Shown here: piece after piece, positions 37,000-49,351 of the stretch
Position numbering within the stretch: the first letter of the stretch is position 1
How the letters are laid out: every line of letters begins with the position of its first letter
Source: Seriola aureovittata
Lineage: Eukaryota; Chordata; Actinopteri; Carangiformes; Carangidae
Direction: 5' to 3'
Assembly (NCBI RefSeq): GCF_021018895.1
Contig: NC_079375.1
Coordinates: 10,634,732 to 10,698,731 of the forward strand
Length of the DNA: 64,000 bases
The notes under the pieces: model-generated
The model's database searches: none
Told to the model about the DNA's origin: nothing
Seen by the model: the letters and a program-made list of their open reading frames with translations, nothing else
Made by a program: the position numbers and the translations under genes

Positions 37000-39900
37000 A
37001 CAAATTGAAAGGATTGATTTGTTTATCATCTCCCAATTTCAGATTTCAGTAATATGAAGTAGGCATGAAGCTAAGACTCCAAACATGGGGCGATACATTC
37101 ATGGACATAAGTCTGATGTCATCATTATTTCAGCATTTTCACTGGCTGCTATTATGGTTTATATTCCACAGTGTTTCAACTCTTTCTATATTTGCTGTTA
37201 CATAAACTGTTTTTTTTCCAAGTGAATGTTATCAGACCATGCCTGATGATGATGCTGTGTGTTCAATTAACCAAATTATACAATACAACAGGCAAAAGTT
37301 GAGTAAATGTTCATATGGTACAAGTGAATTATATTGCTCATCAGTCGTTTACAAGTCTATTCCAAACTTGATTTATTGTTTCAGTCCAAGCACAGTAAGT
37401 GCTCAAAGTGCTCAAATGTCAAATTTCCATTTTAATAACATTGTTAAATGCTGAGTTTTCTTCAATTTTTAACAGTAATAAAGTTTATTTTATTTTGTTG
37501 TGTATCTTATCGTGTACAGGTAGGTAACTCTTTATTGTGATAATTTAATTATACAATTTACATGATTTCTAAATCTATCTAAAATCATAATTATATCAAC
37601 ATTTTTTATTATACCTTGAAGAAATAATTTATATTTACACATCTGCATTTTTCCCCACATAAATTTCAGGTATGTTCCCGCTCTTTTTGGTTTGTTATAT
37701 TATGTTGCCTCCAGGTCTTTGTCCACAGTCGTTCTCCAATCAAGTACCACAAAATGACCAAAGTAATATCCATGAAATACTTGTATGTGAGCAACTTTAA
37801 AAAAAATAAGTGAAAAATCGCAAAGTAAGAGAAGCTGAAAAAAGTTAAGAAACAAACAAGCCAGATGGGGAAAAATTGAGAGAGAAACATCAGGACGCAC
37901 TGTTTGATATATCAAATGGCCAGTCTTACAAGAGGCAGCTAAGCCTTTGCAGTAGGCCTAGTCTGAATATCCAGATGTTTGATTTGTTAATTAAGTCTCC
38001 ATGGTAGTTAATCACTGTGTTTTTCTATGAGACAACAGCAGGTAAGTAGAGGAGGGTGACCCCGAAATATAGAGATGTGATGGTGTGGGATATGAGGAGA
38101 CAAGTTGCATTTGTTCTTTGTGTAACGTTTGTGTTTAAAAACATAATAGCAGCCAAAAAAAAGTTGTTCAGTGAACAGCAGAAAAGATGAAACCGCATTA
38201 AAGAGAGACAGAGTCAAGTTCTTTTGAAGGGACTAATAATCTTTTCGTCACTTCATTAGATTGTACATTTCTGTCTTAATTCTTTCTATTGAAAGCGCAT
38301 CAGATTGTAATCAATAATGTGGCCTAGTAATCATGAAACAAGCATCATTATGCCAATACCCATCTCCCCTCTAGTGGAGAAATGGAGCATTGCAGTGGCA
38401 AAATAGAGGCCAAGGTGCAGCATGAGAGATGGGTTATCCATTTAAGTCCATCAAATGTTCATTTTTTAAGAATGGATCCTAAAACATGTCACCCTCCTGG
38501 ATGTGTGATTGAGCAAAACAAAGATGTGTGTGTGTGCGCGCATTAATGTGTATAGTAAGTGTGTGTTAAGCAGTGGATCTAATCCTTTTTTAAAACATTT
38601 TATTCCCGTGACAAATTCGATCAGGATGATGTGCATTAGTGAAATGTCATACATGCCAGTGTATGACATACAAGGATTAAGTCATCTATATTTGTTCACT
38701 ACAGCAGTTGTTTGTAATGATAAGGCTGACAGACTTAATCGATTTGCCTGCATTTCCCTGACAGTCCAGATTAACAAGCAATAAGACACACACATTTACA
38801 CATTTGCAAGGCATCAATTAAATTCACATATGGTTGGAGTAATTATCGTTATAGATAACTGGAATTGAAGGAGAGATATCAATGTGAAAGAGGATGGTGA
38901 GTTGCCCTGGAGAAAAGAAGAGCAGGGAGTGAATGTTGGGGCCAGGGAGGGCTAGTAGCAGAGACTACATAAGAAAACAACAACAGCTGTTTAGCTTGTG
39001 GCTAAAAACAGGATTGAACAACAACATCATTTGCTAAGAAAATGATCTGGGAAAAGAGATTGTACTGACTCGAAGAAATGGGATGCCTTAGATTGTCTTT
39101 TCTGCTGGGGCTCTGTAGACTGGATTTTTTCTCTCTATGGTCTTTGATGTTATTAATTCATACAATAAACTTACTGCATTTTGTTTTCCAGGCATACTGA
39201 AAACCCAGAATCAAAAGCAGATGTTTCCCTTCAGTTGATGCTCCACAACACAAAGAAATTACGGGATCTCACAGAGGTTTGACCACTTCCCTATGTGAGA
39301 GAGCTGATACCTCTTAAACTATGCTGTGCAATGAGGACCCTTATGCAGGATTGTGGCATTAACCACATCTCAAACATGCAATGCATGTTTGAATCTTTTC
39401 TGGGATTTTGTGTTTAGTGTCCACATGAAGACACATTACAAGACTAAATAAGGGTCCTTGCTATTGCTGACTTGTACACACAATGTTATAGCTACAGCAC
39501 CTTCTCTCTTTTTTTTTTGCCGCTATTGCACAAACACACTGATAATATTCGGCACAAAACACTTTTCCCAGTGCCTGCCAGAGAATGTGTGAGCACACCC
39601 GTGACTGCTCTGCCCTTGACTTGTATCCATTCATCCAAGCATGCTGGATGGTTTAGTTAATTAAGCTTAATCTACCCCCAGAGACAGATATGAGTGCTGT
39701 TACAGTGGCCCACTGAGCTGTCCCTGTACACTCTTCCCTGGACCCCCCATGGAGCCATCAGGGCCGCACTATTCAACCATGTTCAAGTCTATCGACAGGG
39801 CTCTGGAGAAACACATTAGATGTAATAGAGTTCACAGATTTTGGACCAGAGAAAAATGGGAAATGGTTCTTGCAATATTTTAATTACTGAAATAATGCAG

Positions 39901-41650
39901 CATAGTGTTGGAATTTCTGGCGTACAAGAAAAGCATCCAAAAGTACTTCAGTGTTGAGTTAGACATATTTGAATCATACTTGGCTGATTTTAATCATAAA
40001 CACACAGGCTGTTCTGTTATATTTTATTGATCCTGCAGCTGAGAGCCAATTTGTTTATTCAGTGTCACAGACAAGGTCAACCTAACATATTGCCAAGGCT
40101 GATATGTAAAAGAAAGAAGAGGAAGAAATAAATTATCAAGATTCAGAATTGCTTTATTTGCAGTTACAGTGGGTCCATGTGGGAACATTGCCTGGCTAAT
40201 TGGTGCTTGCACATATGAAGATAGAGACTAAACAGATGTGGACAGAAATATAACATCTGATGTGCAGGTAATAATGTTTGACATACAGCTTGTAAGCGGA
40301 AAAAATTTCTGGAGAATAGAGCTATTTCGCTTTATGAAAGGCCTAATCTGAAATTTTTGCCTAAAATTTAAGATATATTCACACAAATCACTGAATGGTT
40401 TTAGTTTCAGATGAACAATAAGAAATTTGTTTGCAATTCATGATTCAAAATCATAGCATGAAACATTAATAATAAGTATGTCTAACATGTTTGTGTATAA
40501 AATAAAACCTCAATCATTTTGGGGTTTTAAATAATTTTGACTTGGATTACAGATTGTGCCTTTAAAATATTTCATTTTTATTACATGCGTGACAAAAAAA
40601 GGGCAGAGCTGTCTTTCTTACAATACACTTTCACTTTTCATTTTTCAAGTTAAATTGTCACTATTGTAAAGGCCTACCATGGCCTTTAGTGCACATTACA
40701 TCAAAGCTATTACATCAGAAATTATAATATTGACATCAAAGCACAAGAGTAAAATAAACATTAAGCAATATAACCATAAATCACATAATTTCATTATTAG
40801 GATTGTTTTAAAATTGACATGAAGTGACATATTTGTTGCCATCTTGTGGGTTGATTTGTTAAGTACAGTTAAATCATAATAACAATGTGTTGATCGAGTA
40901 GAGTTGAGAATTTCAACTGAGAACATACTGTAAATTTGTTTTCATACAAATGGAGCTATGCTGATGGTTTTCTTCATCATTTGAAACAATGTTAATTAAC
41001 ATTTTAAAAAATACCTAATTTCTCTTCTTCTTTCTTACAAACCTATTATCTACTGCAATAACCATTAAATATCACCTTTGCTAATTCCTGTTTTTCACAA
41101 TGTGTCTGTTGGAACATGAGAAACCTGGTTATTCCTGGTTATCCTTACATAAAATCTAGGTTTTCTGATCATCTGATTTCACACCATGTTCTGTAGCCTT
41201 CTAATTCAATACTCCAGGTAGCATATCCAGGTTTCTGAAACCAGGACAACATGTGCAACAGAAACATTAGTGCGCATGTAAACACACTAGTTTACGTAGA
41301 CTTCAAGCTTTTTTAAGACCCCCTCTTCTCCTTTTAAAATGATTCAGTTGCAATATTGAAAGTCAGCCAATGACAGTGTTTTCAACAAACACATCATCTA
41401 GGTTAGCCAGTCAGCTAATCTATAACAATCTTCCATTAAACGACGGTTTAGAGACAGTAAATCTATCTAGGAGAGAGAGTACCTATAATAACTTGAACGA
41501 GCCCGTGGGTCGTTTGTGCAGCCGGTTATCATGAACAGTTACGTTTTGTGTTCAGGCGACATCTAGCGGCCATGTTAATTAAGACAAGAGCAAAGGGAAA
41601 ACTGCAGTGACGTTATATATGCAACAATAAAGTCCGTGTTAAGAGATGGA
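37000..41650. other. intergenic DNA, no gene seen
   Basis: AT-rich and frame-poor. Between neurod6 and the receptor cluster I see no exon-like frame and no RNA gene. A low-complexity (TTATG)n patch at 36740-36870 extends from the SINE tail. Confidence 0.5.
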
Positions 41651-41689
41651 TGAGTCAACAAAACTGAAGAATATGAGTTTAAATTGTTT

Positions 41690-41990
41690 CTATTATCCAT
41701 GACCATTCGACGTTGTTATTAATGTAACCATGACAACAAATATCGCCTCTAATGTTGAGAAAGTAGCTATTTTATCCAAAATCACGATCTTTTCTTTACG
41801 TCTTTTTGTGCCTAAACCTAACCAAGCCACGACCGTTATCATAGCAACCATGGCGACAAAAGTTGGTATGCGCTGTAGGTACATTCCCTTATTTCCCGTT
41901 TAATATAACCATGACAACCAATTGTTGCGGTATGCTTGTCGCCGTAGAGTCGCTCTTATGGGTTTTATCAGAAGGTGGGAAAAAAACGAC
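41690..41990. repeat. interspersed repeat copy (GTGCCTAAACCTAACCA family)
   Basis: ATTAATGTAACCATGACAAC and TTTTTGTGCCTAAACCTAAC, then AGCAACCATGGCGACAAAAG. I recognise the phrase GTGCCTAAACCTAACCA from many fish repeats. A related copy lies at 47930-48080. Confidence 0.55.
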
Positions 41991-42226
41991 CTATATGTTT
42001 TTTCGGGTTGGAGGACTTGTTGAAGAAATTCAAGTGTAAAATCTGGTACAGATATGATTGCAAAATGCCATGTGCGAAGAGAAAGCTTGACAGCCAGGGC
42101 TAAGCAAATGGACATGATTGAGGTTTGTGAGTAATTACACCCTATAAAATGCAGTTATGATTAAGTATGGTTTATTAAAATTGCCACATTGTGAAATGTA
42201 TGTAGAGAAATAGAAATGGCTGTTGC

Positions 42227-43187
42227 TCACACAGAGGTGTCATTTAGAGGCATGAAGTCCTGACCCCTATCTCTTCTTTGGGGTGAAGTGTCACATGCAT
42301 ACATGCAGAGATACCTCCTAAACCGCTGTCCATATATATGGAATAGGTTCAGACAGCAGTGAAAATAAGGCAGTGTGATAATGATGTACACCAGATAGCG
42401 TGGTATCAATGAAACTGGGTTTCCCGAATGCACCAACAAATGCAGGTACTCTATAATGAGTGCGATATTGTATGGTGCCAAACAAAGGAATAAACCAACA
42501 GTAATCCCTAGAATGAATCTTGAAGCCTGGTGTCGTCTGTTTATCCTACACTGTTTGGTAGCTCTATAGGCATAGCAGAATGTAATGATAATGAAGGGTA
42601 TTAGAAAGAAAAGGCCAGAATGCACAGAGATGTAAAAGATCAACACAGAATGTGAGTGAGGATAATATGAACAACTTATATGATCAGATCCGCTATCTTC
42701 TACCACAAAATTCATTGAAAACCTGATGCTTACAGCAGCACATATCAGCCATATCATAATACTAGCCACGAGCAGGAACTTTTTGGAGGCTTGTGCAGAC
42801 AGACATGAAGCATGGTCCACAGCAACATAATGATACAACGTCATGCCCCAGAAAAGTAGCCCCTCCAGTGATTCCACAGGCCAAGTTCCCAAAGACCCAG
42901 CCATGGAGTAGATTGTAGGCCCAAAAAGGCAGAGTCACAGTGAAGCAAAGGGCAGAAACTGTGAGTTGCAGAAGCAAGATGTCAGGTGTGGTCTTCCAGC
43001 ATCGTTCCCTCAGAAGGACCCCCAGGAGAAAACTGTTTCCAGGCATGCTGATGCAGAAGAAGGGGATGTAACACACAGCGCAGAAGAGAGTCATGTGCAT
43101 CTCAGCCTGTTCCTCTGCCAAGCTGTCGTCACTTAACGTGTAGTAGTCATAGTGGACACTGTCATTGTAGTCATTGCTAAAGTCCAT
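42227..43187 (-). pseudogene. chemokine-receptor-like GPCR, frame-disrupted (probable pseudogene)
   Basis: Two overlapping minus-strand frames make one class A GPCR. The first (start ATG at 43187-43185) has an acidic Tyr-rich N-terminus (HYDYYTLSDD), TM1 with PGNS, TM2, TLPFWAYNLLHGWVFG and the TM3 cysteine. The second resumes at LLFWGMTLYHYVAVDHA and runs through TM4-TM7 to the stop at 42227. The frame changes in TM3 around 42853-42870, and about 8-10 residues are missing between the TM3 Cys and the DRY position. The DRY motif is YHY and the NPxxY region is NLFHIY. The Cys pair normally joining the N-terminus to extracellular loop 3 appears absent. Homology to the two intact receptors next door is clear. 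Either it is a dead paralogue or the sequence has an indel error; the lost motifs favour decay or an atypical receptor. Confidence 0.8.
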
Positions 43188-43199
43188 TTTTCCTTGTTG

Positions 43200-43890
43200 G
43201 TGACTTGTGATAAAATGACAATAGATCTGATGAAGAAGTTATTCATTATTGCACAACTTTTAACCAGTTGTCAAAGAATTGGGCACACCTCCCTCCTTAA
43301 TGTTTGTCAATGAAGGTTAAATACATGCACACATACAAGGTTTGTCTATTTAGCATATTCAATTTAATCTCATAATTCTCAAGACAAGCATGAACATGAA
43401 TAAAAATGCAGTAGAATACTTCAAAGAGATAAAATGCCAAATAACCTTTACCTTTAGTGTGCACTCAGTGTCACTCCAGGAAGTGGCTCAGTAGCTGTAT
43501 AATCTATGTCTAAGAAATGTTATACCACAAGACAGTTTCACTTATGTTCTCAGACTTGGCCCTGAGAAAAGTACTTGCCCAGCAGAACTTACAACCAGCC
43601 CATAATGACAATGTCACAACATTTACTTGTAAAAAACAGAAGTGAAAACAGCTAAACTGGATTCCAACTAAATTTTATTTAGATATATTACAGTAAAAGC
43701 AGAGCAATGTCATTCACAAAGGCTGGGAAAGTACAAAAGTGAAAATATTTCCCACACATTATCATACATAATGACATGATATTTTTGTAAGGACAAATCT
43801 TTTATAAATTAAATAGATACAAACTTATTACATTGATACAAACTAAGTTCCACTAAAGCATTTGGACCAATGTTTCATTTTAAAAGCGAA
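43200..43890. other. spacer between receptor genes
   Basis: No gene seen. AT-rich, and probably holds 5' UTR/intron of the decayed receptor and 3' UTR of its neighbour (a minus-strand AATAAA at 43674-43679). Confidence 0.45.
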
Positions 43891-43893
43891 TGT

Positions 43894-44925
43894 CTATTTG
43901 CATTGCATTTCCAATATAACAGCAGAGTTCTGTAACATAGTAGTTGTATTCTGAATAACACAAGTGCTCTGGCCGATACCTCTCTCCCTGTTCTTCCTGC
44001 ACTCTTTCTCACAGGGTAAAAGATGCAACAGATGTTTTCGTAGCTTTTGTGAGAGCATGTACAGCAGAGGATTCATACAGCAGTGACAATAAGCGAGTAT
44101 CTGACAAATATGAAAGACGATGGACAAGCGTTCAATTGCATCGCAGCTTTTGGGTTCATAGAAAAACTTGATGAAAAGCACAAAATTGTAAGGTCCCCAG
44201 CAGATGATGAAGGCTGCGACAATACACAATACCACCACTACAGTCCTGTGCCTTTTCCTGTTTGAAGACTTCAGAACTGTCTTGAGGATGGCAGAGTAAC
44301 AGAAAACAATGATGAGCAATGGGAGGAAGAAAAGCAGTGACACTTGGAGATAATGTCCCACATCGGCATCATTGTGAGAGGGGTGCACACATGTGGTAAA
44401 ATTATCCCAGTGGGTTTCCGCCTTTACATGAACAGCATCACTCAGGGATGCAGCAATGCTGATGATCCAGGCAGCTGCACTGACACCCTTTGCCCACCTT
44501 TGCCTCTTCACAGAGTTGCATGGCCAGTTTTGCAGCACCACTGTTATGAAACGATCCACGGTCAAGGCAGTCAGTAGAATGACACTGCTGTACAAACCAA
44601 CAAAGTACGCCGCTATCATGAATTTGCAGCAAAGGTCCCCAAAGACCCAGTGGTGCAGGAAATATGTTGCCCAGAATGGAAGTGTGAAGGTGAAGATCAG
44701 ATCAGAGCAAGCCAGGTTCAGGACAAATATATTAGTCACATTTTTCAGGTTCTCGTAAGCAACAAGAACACATAAGAGGACACTGTTGCCTGCAATGCTG
44801 AAGATGAAGACCAAAATGAAGAAAGCACCGCTGATGGTCGCAAAGTCAAATATCTCATCACATAAATATACCACGGCAGCACTGTCGCGCACCCCTGTGT
44901 TGTTCATTGCAGAGTTGCTCACCAT
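43894..44925 (-). CDS. XCR1-like chemokine receptor (7TM GPCR)
   Basis: The encoded protein has 343 residues if the start is the ATG at 44925. An in-frame ATG at 45027 exists, but a splice acceptor (TTTTTCTAG) lies 11 nt before 44925, as in chemokine receptor genes with a 5' UTR intron. Visible features: AGNS in TM1, LNLACSDL in TM2, TLPFWA, a TM3 Cys, TVDRF at the DRY position, CWGPYN in TM6 and NPLLY in TM7. An N-terminal Cys (VYLCDE) can pair with the loop-3 Cys (KSCDAIE). N-glycosylation sequons NNT and NFT are present. Such receptors sit in the leukocyte plasma membrane and signal through Gi to direct migration. It belongs to the teleost XCR1/CCR-like group; exact orthology needs a tree. 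Confidence 0.85.
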   Translation of the reverse strand: MVSNSAMNNTGVRDSAAVVYLCDEIFDFATISGAFFILVFIFSIAGNSVLLCVLVAYENLKNVTNIFVLNLACSDLIFTFTLPFWATYFLHHWVFGDLCCKFMIAAYFVGLYSSVILLTALTVDRFITVVLQNWPCNSVKRQRWAKGVSAAAWIISIAASLSDAVHVKAETHWDNFTTCVHPSHNDADVGHYLQVSLLFFLPLLIIVFCYSAILKTVLKSSNRKRHRTVVVVLCIVAAFIICWGPYNFVLFIKFFYEPKSCDAIERLSIVFHICQILAYCHCCMNPLLYMLSQKLRKHLLHLLPCEKECRKNRERGIGQSTCVIQNTTTMLQNSAVILEMQCK

Positions 44926-45029
44926 TGTAGATTTTTCTAGAAAAACATGAGCACAAAACTGAAATTGGCAAAATGTAACTAACACTGAGTAGATTTCTAT
45001 AACCCCTTCAGTAGTTTGTGATTTCAAAA

Positions 45030-46225
45030 AAAGTAATTCCTTGTAGAATATCTCAAATATGGAGTGTATTCATTAGGCACCGAGCAACTTACCGTGAGCG
45101 TCAGCTGGCATGTCTTGTGTCAAAGTGTCAAGGAAACGTTGTAATAACAGCAGGCTTGCAATTCCTCTTTTTGTTTCACATTAAGTCAGAGATGCTGTTT
45201 CAGTATTTCATTCTGAGTAAGAATATTCTCTGAATTCATGCACAGTGGACGTCATGGAACCAGCACTGAGGGTTGTTCGGGTTTCAAAACGGAATTGAAT
45301 TGTGAGTGATTTTTATTTTATTGCAAAGCGTTAACATAATGTTGATGATGATGACATATGAAAATAAACACTTTAACAAATAAATTACAAATAATCACAT
45401 ATGACTCCAGAAAATGAAGGTGAAAATTTGAAATAGTTTAAGTGATCCAAATGTTTGATATGAACACAGAAATTAAAATGCAAATGTTACGCAAAGGGAA
45501 TCACATACAGTCACACACAGTTATATTATCTCTAATGCCATGTACAATCAGTTTATCGGCATGCATCTGAAATCACAAGTACAGAGTACAAAGTACAAAG
45601 TAGAAAATGACACGTAGCTACAAGAGGAAATTAAAGATGAAAGACTGTACATTACACAGTATATCACAGCTTTACCTCTCTTATTTTTTATAAACACAGC
45701 ACTTTATTGGGTACAAATTTCTAATACAGATTAGCCCCCTCCCCCAGACACCCAGCACTGCCTTGAAGCATGAGCAAACCAAGCGCCTTGGTTAGGACCC
45801 GCATGGCCACCAGAGGGCCTTCCAGAGCTCTTGAAATGCCCTACAAGAGAGCTTGATTTTATATGAATCATAATTATTACAAAAATGCAATATCATGCTA
45901 AGAGGCTGGCTAGCTAATACTACTGGTTTAATAATTTCCTGCTGCCTTTAACAGAGCAACACAGCTACACCCAAGTTACAGTACGTGTGCGAATGATTAA
46001 GCATTGATATTAGTAAATAGTATTGGCAGCGCTGAAGCATTGGTGGCCCCCCCCAAATCAAATTCTGCTGAGGGGCCCCATTAAAAGCTTAGATCAGCCC
46101 TGAGTGTCTGGTTAGGTCATTGACGTACATTGAAGTCACTGTCATGTTCATGGAACTAGTTTGAGATGACGTGTGCGCCGTGACGTGGCTTGTTATCCAG
46201 TTGGAAGAAGCCATGTGAAGAACGG
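45030..46225. other. spacer between receptor genes
   Basis: No gene seen. It includes GGGGCCCCATTAAAAGCTTA near 46070, a phrase known from fish repeats. Confidence 0.45.
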
Positions 46226-46545
46226 TAGACTGTAGTCATGAAGGGATCCACGTGGTCGGCAACAATAATCAGGTGGGTTGCAGCATTTAAACCATGCTCA
46301 GTGGGTATTAAAGGGTCTTGTGTGTGCTAGGAAAAAAAACCCTCCCCACACAATTACATCACCAACAACACCACAAGCAGCAGCAGCCTGGACTGGTGAC
46401 ACAAGGCAGGTTGAGTTCATGGATTCATGCTGTTGACGCCTAATTTGGACCCTACCATCTGCGTGTCTCAGCAGAAATCAAGAGATGTGTTGCGTGTTCA
46501 GAGATGCATTGCACTGTGTGGTTATTTGAGTTTATCCTCTTCCTC
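46225..46545. repeat. interspersed fish repeat, 3' flank of xcr1-like gene
   Basis: GTCATGAAGGGATCCACGTG, CACACAATTACATCACCAAC, TGACACAAGGCAGGTTGAGT, GACCCTACCATCTGCGTGTC and GGTTATTTGAGTTTA occur in the order known from a very widespread teleost interspersed repeat whose far end reads ACCTAATAAAGTGGCC (not present here). The copy is truncated. Confidence 0.7.
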
Positions 46546-46604
46546 TCTCCACTCTATGTAAATTCTACCAACAGACACATTGAATAAACAATTATATTCA
46601 CTAA

Positions 46605-46610
46605 TTTATT
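46605..46610 (-). terminator. xcr1: candidate poly(A) signal of the xcr1-like gene
   Basis: AATAAA on the minus strand, about 120 nt after the stop codon. Use is inferred from position. Confidence 0.4.
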
Positions 46611-46728
46611 TATTTTTTAAAAGTAACCATCCTTATCTAGACCTATATGAACCACACAAGATGCTGTTACAAGCCTGGATTTTTAATTATATGCGTTTGA
46701 ATGAGGTCTACACCGAGAACTGCATCAA

Positions 46729-47778
46729 CTACATCGAGAACTCTTCCCCACTTGTTAGTGATGTGATTGTCAGTCGGTTTTGTCTCTTGCGGAGGCTGTT
46801 TCTGTTGTTGCCCCAGCTCTTCAGCATTTTCTTCAAGTGGTTTTTGAATTTAACCCCGACAAATACATAAAACACAGGGTTGAGGCAGCAGTGTGAAAAG
46901 GCAAATATTCGGCTAACATAAAAAGCGTATTCCAGTAGTTTGCGTGTCTCACATTCTGAGGCCACAACTTCTGACTTAGCAGGTTCTCTGTGCCAGAGAT
47001 ACATTGACTGTAAAAATATAACTATATTGTAGGGTACCCATCCCACAAAGAAAACAACCATGAGAGTAAAAATGAGTTTTAAAGTTTTGTTCTTTCTTCT
47101 TTGGGCAGTAGGACGCAGCAACTTGCATAAGATCTGAGAGTAGCAAAAAATGAATACCACTGAACTCATGACAAAGAGAATATTTTGCAGGTAGATTCCC
47201 CATAAGCTCTCGTAAGAACTCCCATATACACAGTATTTCTGTTCCAGGACGCCGGTGAAGACGAAGGCTGGAACGGCAATCAAGGTACTTGCAGCCCAAA
47301 TGATCACAGATGCCAGGACACTGTAGCAGCCTGTGGTCGAAACAATATCAGACAGAGGTTTCATGACAGCTATATAACGATGAGCGGTCATCAGGATCAG
47401 GAGGATACCACTGCTGTAGAAACCAACAGAGAAGACAAAGGTGACTATTTTGCATGCAGGCTCCCCTAAAGTCCATCCGTACATGTGGTAGTAGGCCCAG
47501 AAGGGCAGGCCTGCCGTGAAGAGGAGATCAGATATAGCCAGGTTCAGGATGAAAGTGTTGGTCAGAGATTTGAGGTTCTCATACTTGACCAGGATCACAA
47601 TGACCAGGATGTTGCCAAACAGACTCAGGATCACCACAATGAAGAAGAAAACTGGAGTGAAAGTTGCTCCAAACTCTGTGGCGCCTGTACTGTCACACGC
47701 TTCATTTTCATAGTATTCGTCATAATTGGGCGTAGTAGCAGTAGTATCTCTGAGCATTGAATCTGCAGTTGTAGCCAT
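46729..47778 (-). CDS. xcr1: XCR1-like chemokine receptor (7TM GPCR), HRY type
   Basis: This intact frame encodes 349 residues. The start ATG (47778) lies 4 nt after a good acceptor (long T tract, then CTTCTGAAG), so a 5' UTR intron is likely. The N-terminus is acidic with tyrosines that could be sulphated (NYDEYYENEACD). TM1 has FGNI and TM2 LNLAISDLLF; the DRY motif is HRY (TAHRYIAV), as in mammalian XCR1. TM6 has WVPYNI, and TM7 reads HCCLNPVFYVFVGVKF, close to human XCR1. Mammalian XCR1 binds the C-class chemokine XCL1 and marks cross-presenting dendritic cells. It is adjacent to fyco1, as XCR1 is in human 3p21.31. Teleosts often have several xcr1-like copies, so the symbol is tentative. 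Confidence 0.85.
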   Translation of the reverse strand: MATTADSMLRDTTATTPNYDEYYENEACDSTGATEFGATFTPVFFFIVVILSLFGNILVIVILVKYENLKSLTNTFILNLAISDLLFTAGLPFWAYYHMYGWTLGEPACKIVTFVFSVGFYSSGILLILMTAHRYIAVMKPLSDIVSTTGCYSVLASVIIWAASTLIAVPAFVFTGVLEQKYCVYGSSYESLWGIYLQNILFVMSSVVFIFCYSQILCKLLRPTAQRRKNKTLKLIFTLMVVFFVGWVPYNIVIFLQSMYLWHREPAKSEVVASECETRKLLEYAFYVSRIFAFSHCCLNPVFYVFVGVKFKNHLKKMLKSWGNNRNSLRKRQNRLTITSLTSGEEFSM

Positions 47779-47929
47779 TTTCCTTCAGAAGTAGGAGAAA
47801 ATGTAAAAAAAAAAAAAAAGAAAAAAAAAAGGGGTAAATATTACAAAGACTGAGTAGCAGATAAGATGAATGAATTGTCAAAACTGGTTTTACAGCCATA
47901 TAGCGGCAAAGGAGGAGATCGGGGTGGAC

Positions 47930-48080
47930 GGATGGTTCCTTAGCTTTATGTTAATTATTGTAACCATGATGTCGAAGGTTCTCTCACCTTAATACAGTTT
48001 CTATTCTAGTGCAAACCATGGTCTTTTTTTGTGCCAAAAACCCAACCATTACATTAACAATAGCTTTGTCACATAATAAA
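47930..48080. repeat. interspersed repeat copy (GTGCCTAAACCTAACCA family)
   Basis: TATTGTAACCATGATGTCGA and TTTTTTGTGCCAAAAACCCA: same order and orientation as the copy at 41690-41990. Confidence 0.45.
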
Positions 48081-48089
48081 ACAGTTTAA

Positions 48090-49250
48090 AATCAGCTTGA
48101 TGTGTCAATTGCACAAAAAGCCACTATTTGTAACGAAAGAAAATATGAACCAGCAAAGATTCTAAACAATACTTATATTCTTCATTTTAATAATCTTAAA
48201 ATATGCCGAGTTCAATATTAAATTGAATAATTTTGATATAATAATATTTATATACGGAGATCTTTGTATGTTATAGCCTACATTGTTCAAAAACAGGGCC
48301 TGCCAGGGACTGTGGAGATATACTTTAGAGCCCAGTGAAATAATAAATAATAATAAAGTGTTACAACTTTGAAGAAAAGTTGTGTGTTCATATTGGATGC
48401 ACAACTTTCTCCAATGCACAATTTAAAAAGTGGTTTTCAGGGCCTTTGAATAATCACTTTCCATAAAAAGTGTTCCATTACAAAATCAACTGTTTTTAAA
48501 ACCAAAACTATTTGAATGGCTACCTTTGACTGACTGGGCAAAATGAACAAACATGTCTCTAGCTGTTTGGTCACTATATTCACATTGCTAATTTATAGTC
48601 GAAAAAAATTGGCAAAACGCATCTGCAAATTATTTATACAGAGTACAAAACAATGTATTACTGCATTAAGTTCAGTATTGTCAAATTCAACCTCCTGAGA
48701 CCTCCACTACAACAATGAGAAATGTGGATTCATACTGTACCTACACAAAGTCATGCACACACCTGAGTCCCTGATGCAAATAATAGTGAAAACTAGGTGG
48801 ACGAGGATTTGTTCCCTAGATGTTGACCACAAAGATGAACAGAAATCTCCCACCTACATTTTGACCTTGCATGTGACAAGAAATGTTCCCCTTAACCATT
48901 TATACTTGATTTCGGAGCCATTTAGGCTTTGGAAGTAATGGGAATTTCAGAAATTCACAATTACAAAAACATACACATTCCCAGTTGACAACAACAGTGC
49001 AGTTTTTGTCACTATAAGAAAACAAACAACTTAACTTGAGGATAATAAATAAAATAAAAAAATAAATAATTTGTCTGCTCATGCTGGACTATCTCACAAT
49101 ATTTATGAATATATTTTTATTGCTTGAACAACATAATCCAGTATTTTTTTCATAAATAATTGATCTCTTTTGTATATCTCTTTTGTATATATTATTATAT
49201 ATTTATTTATTATATTTATTATATATTATTTATTTATATATTACTATTGT
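48090..49250. other. spacer between xcr1-like gene and fyco1
   Basis: No gene seen. The two genes are divergently transcribed across this interval, so both promoters may lie in 47800-50360. Confidence 0.45.
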
Positions 49251-49254
49251 AGAC

Positions 49255-49351
<97 letters not shown>

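Noticed and set aside
42227..42904. The 225-residue frame as an independent receptor starting at its own Met
   Set aside because: That Met lies out of frame in the preceding TM2-TM3 coding sequence. The frame is the second half of a disrupted receptor.
44926..45027. In-frame upstream ATG adding 34 residues to the XCR1-like receptor
   Set aside because: A splice acceptor precedes the ATG at 44925, and the extra residues are hydrophobic and unlike a chemokine receptor N-terminus.
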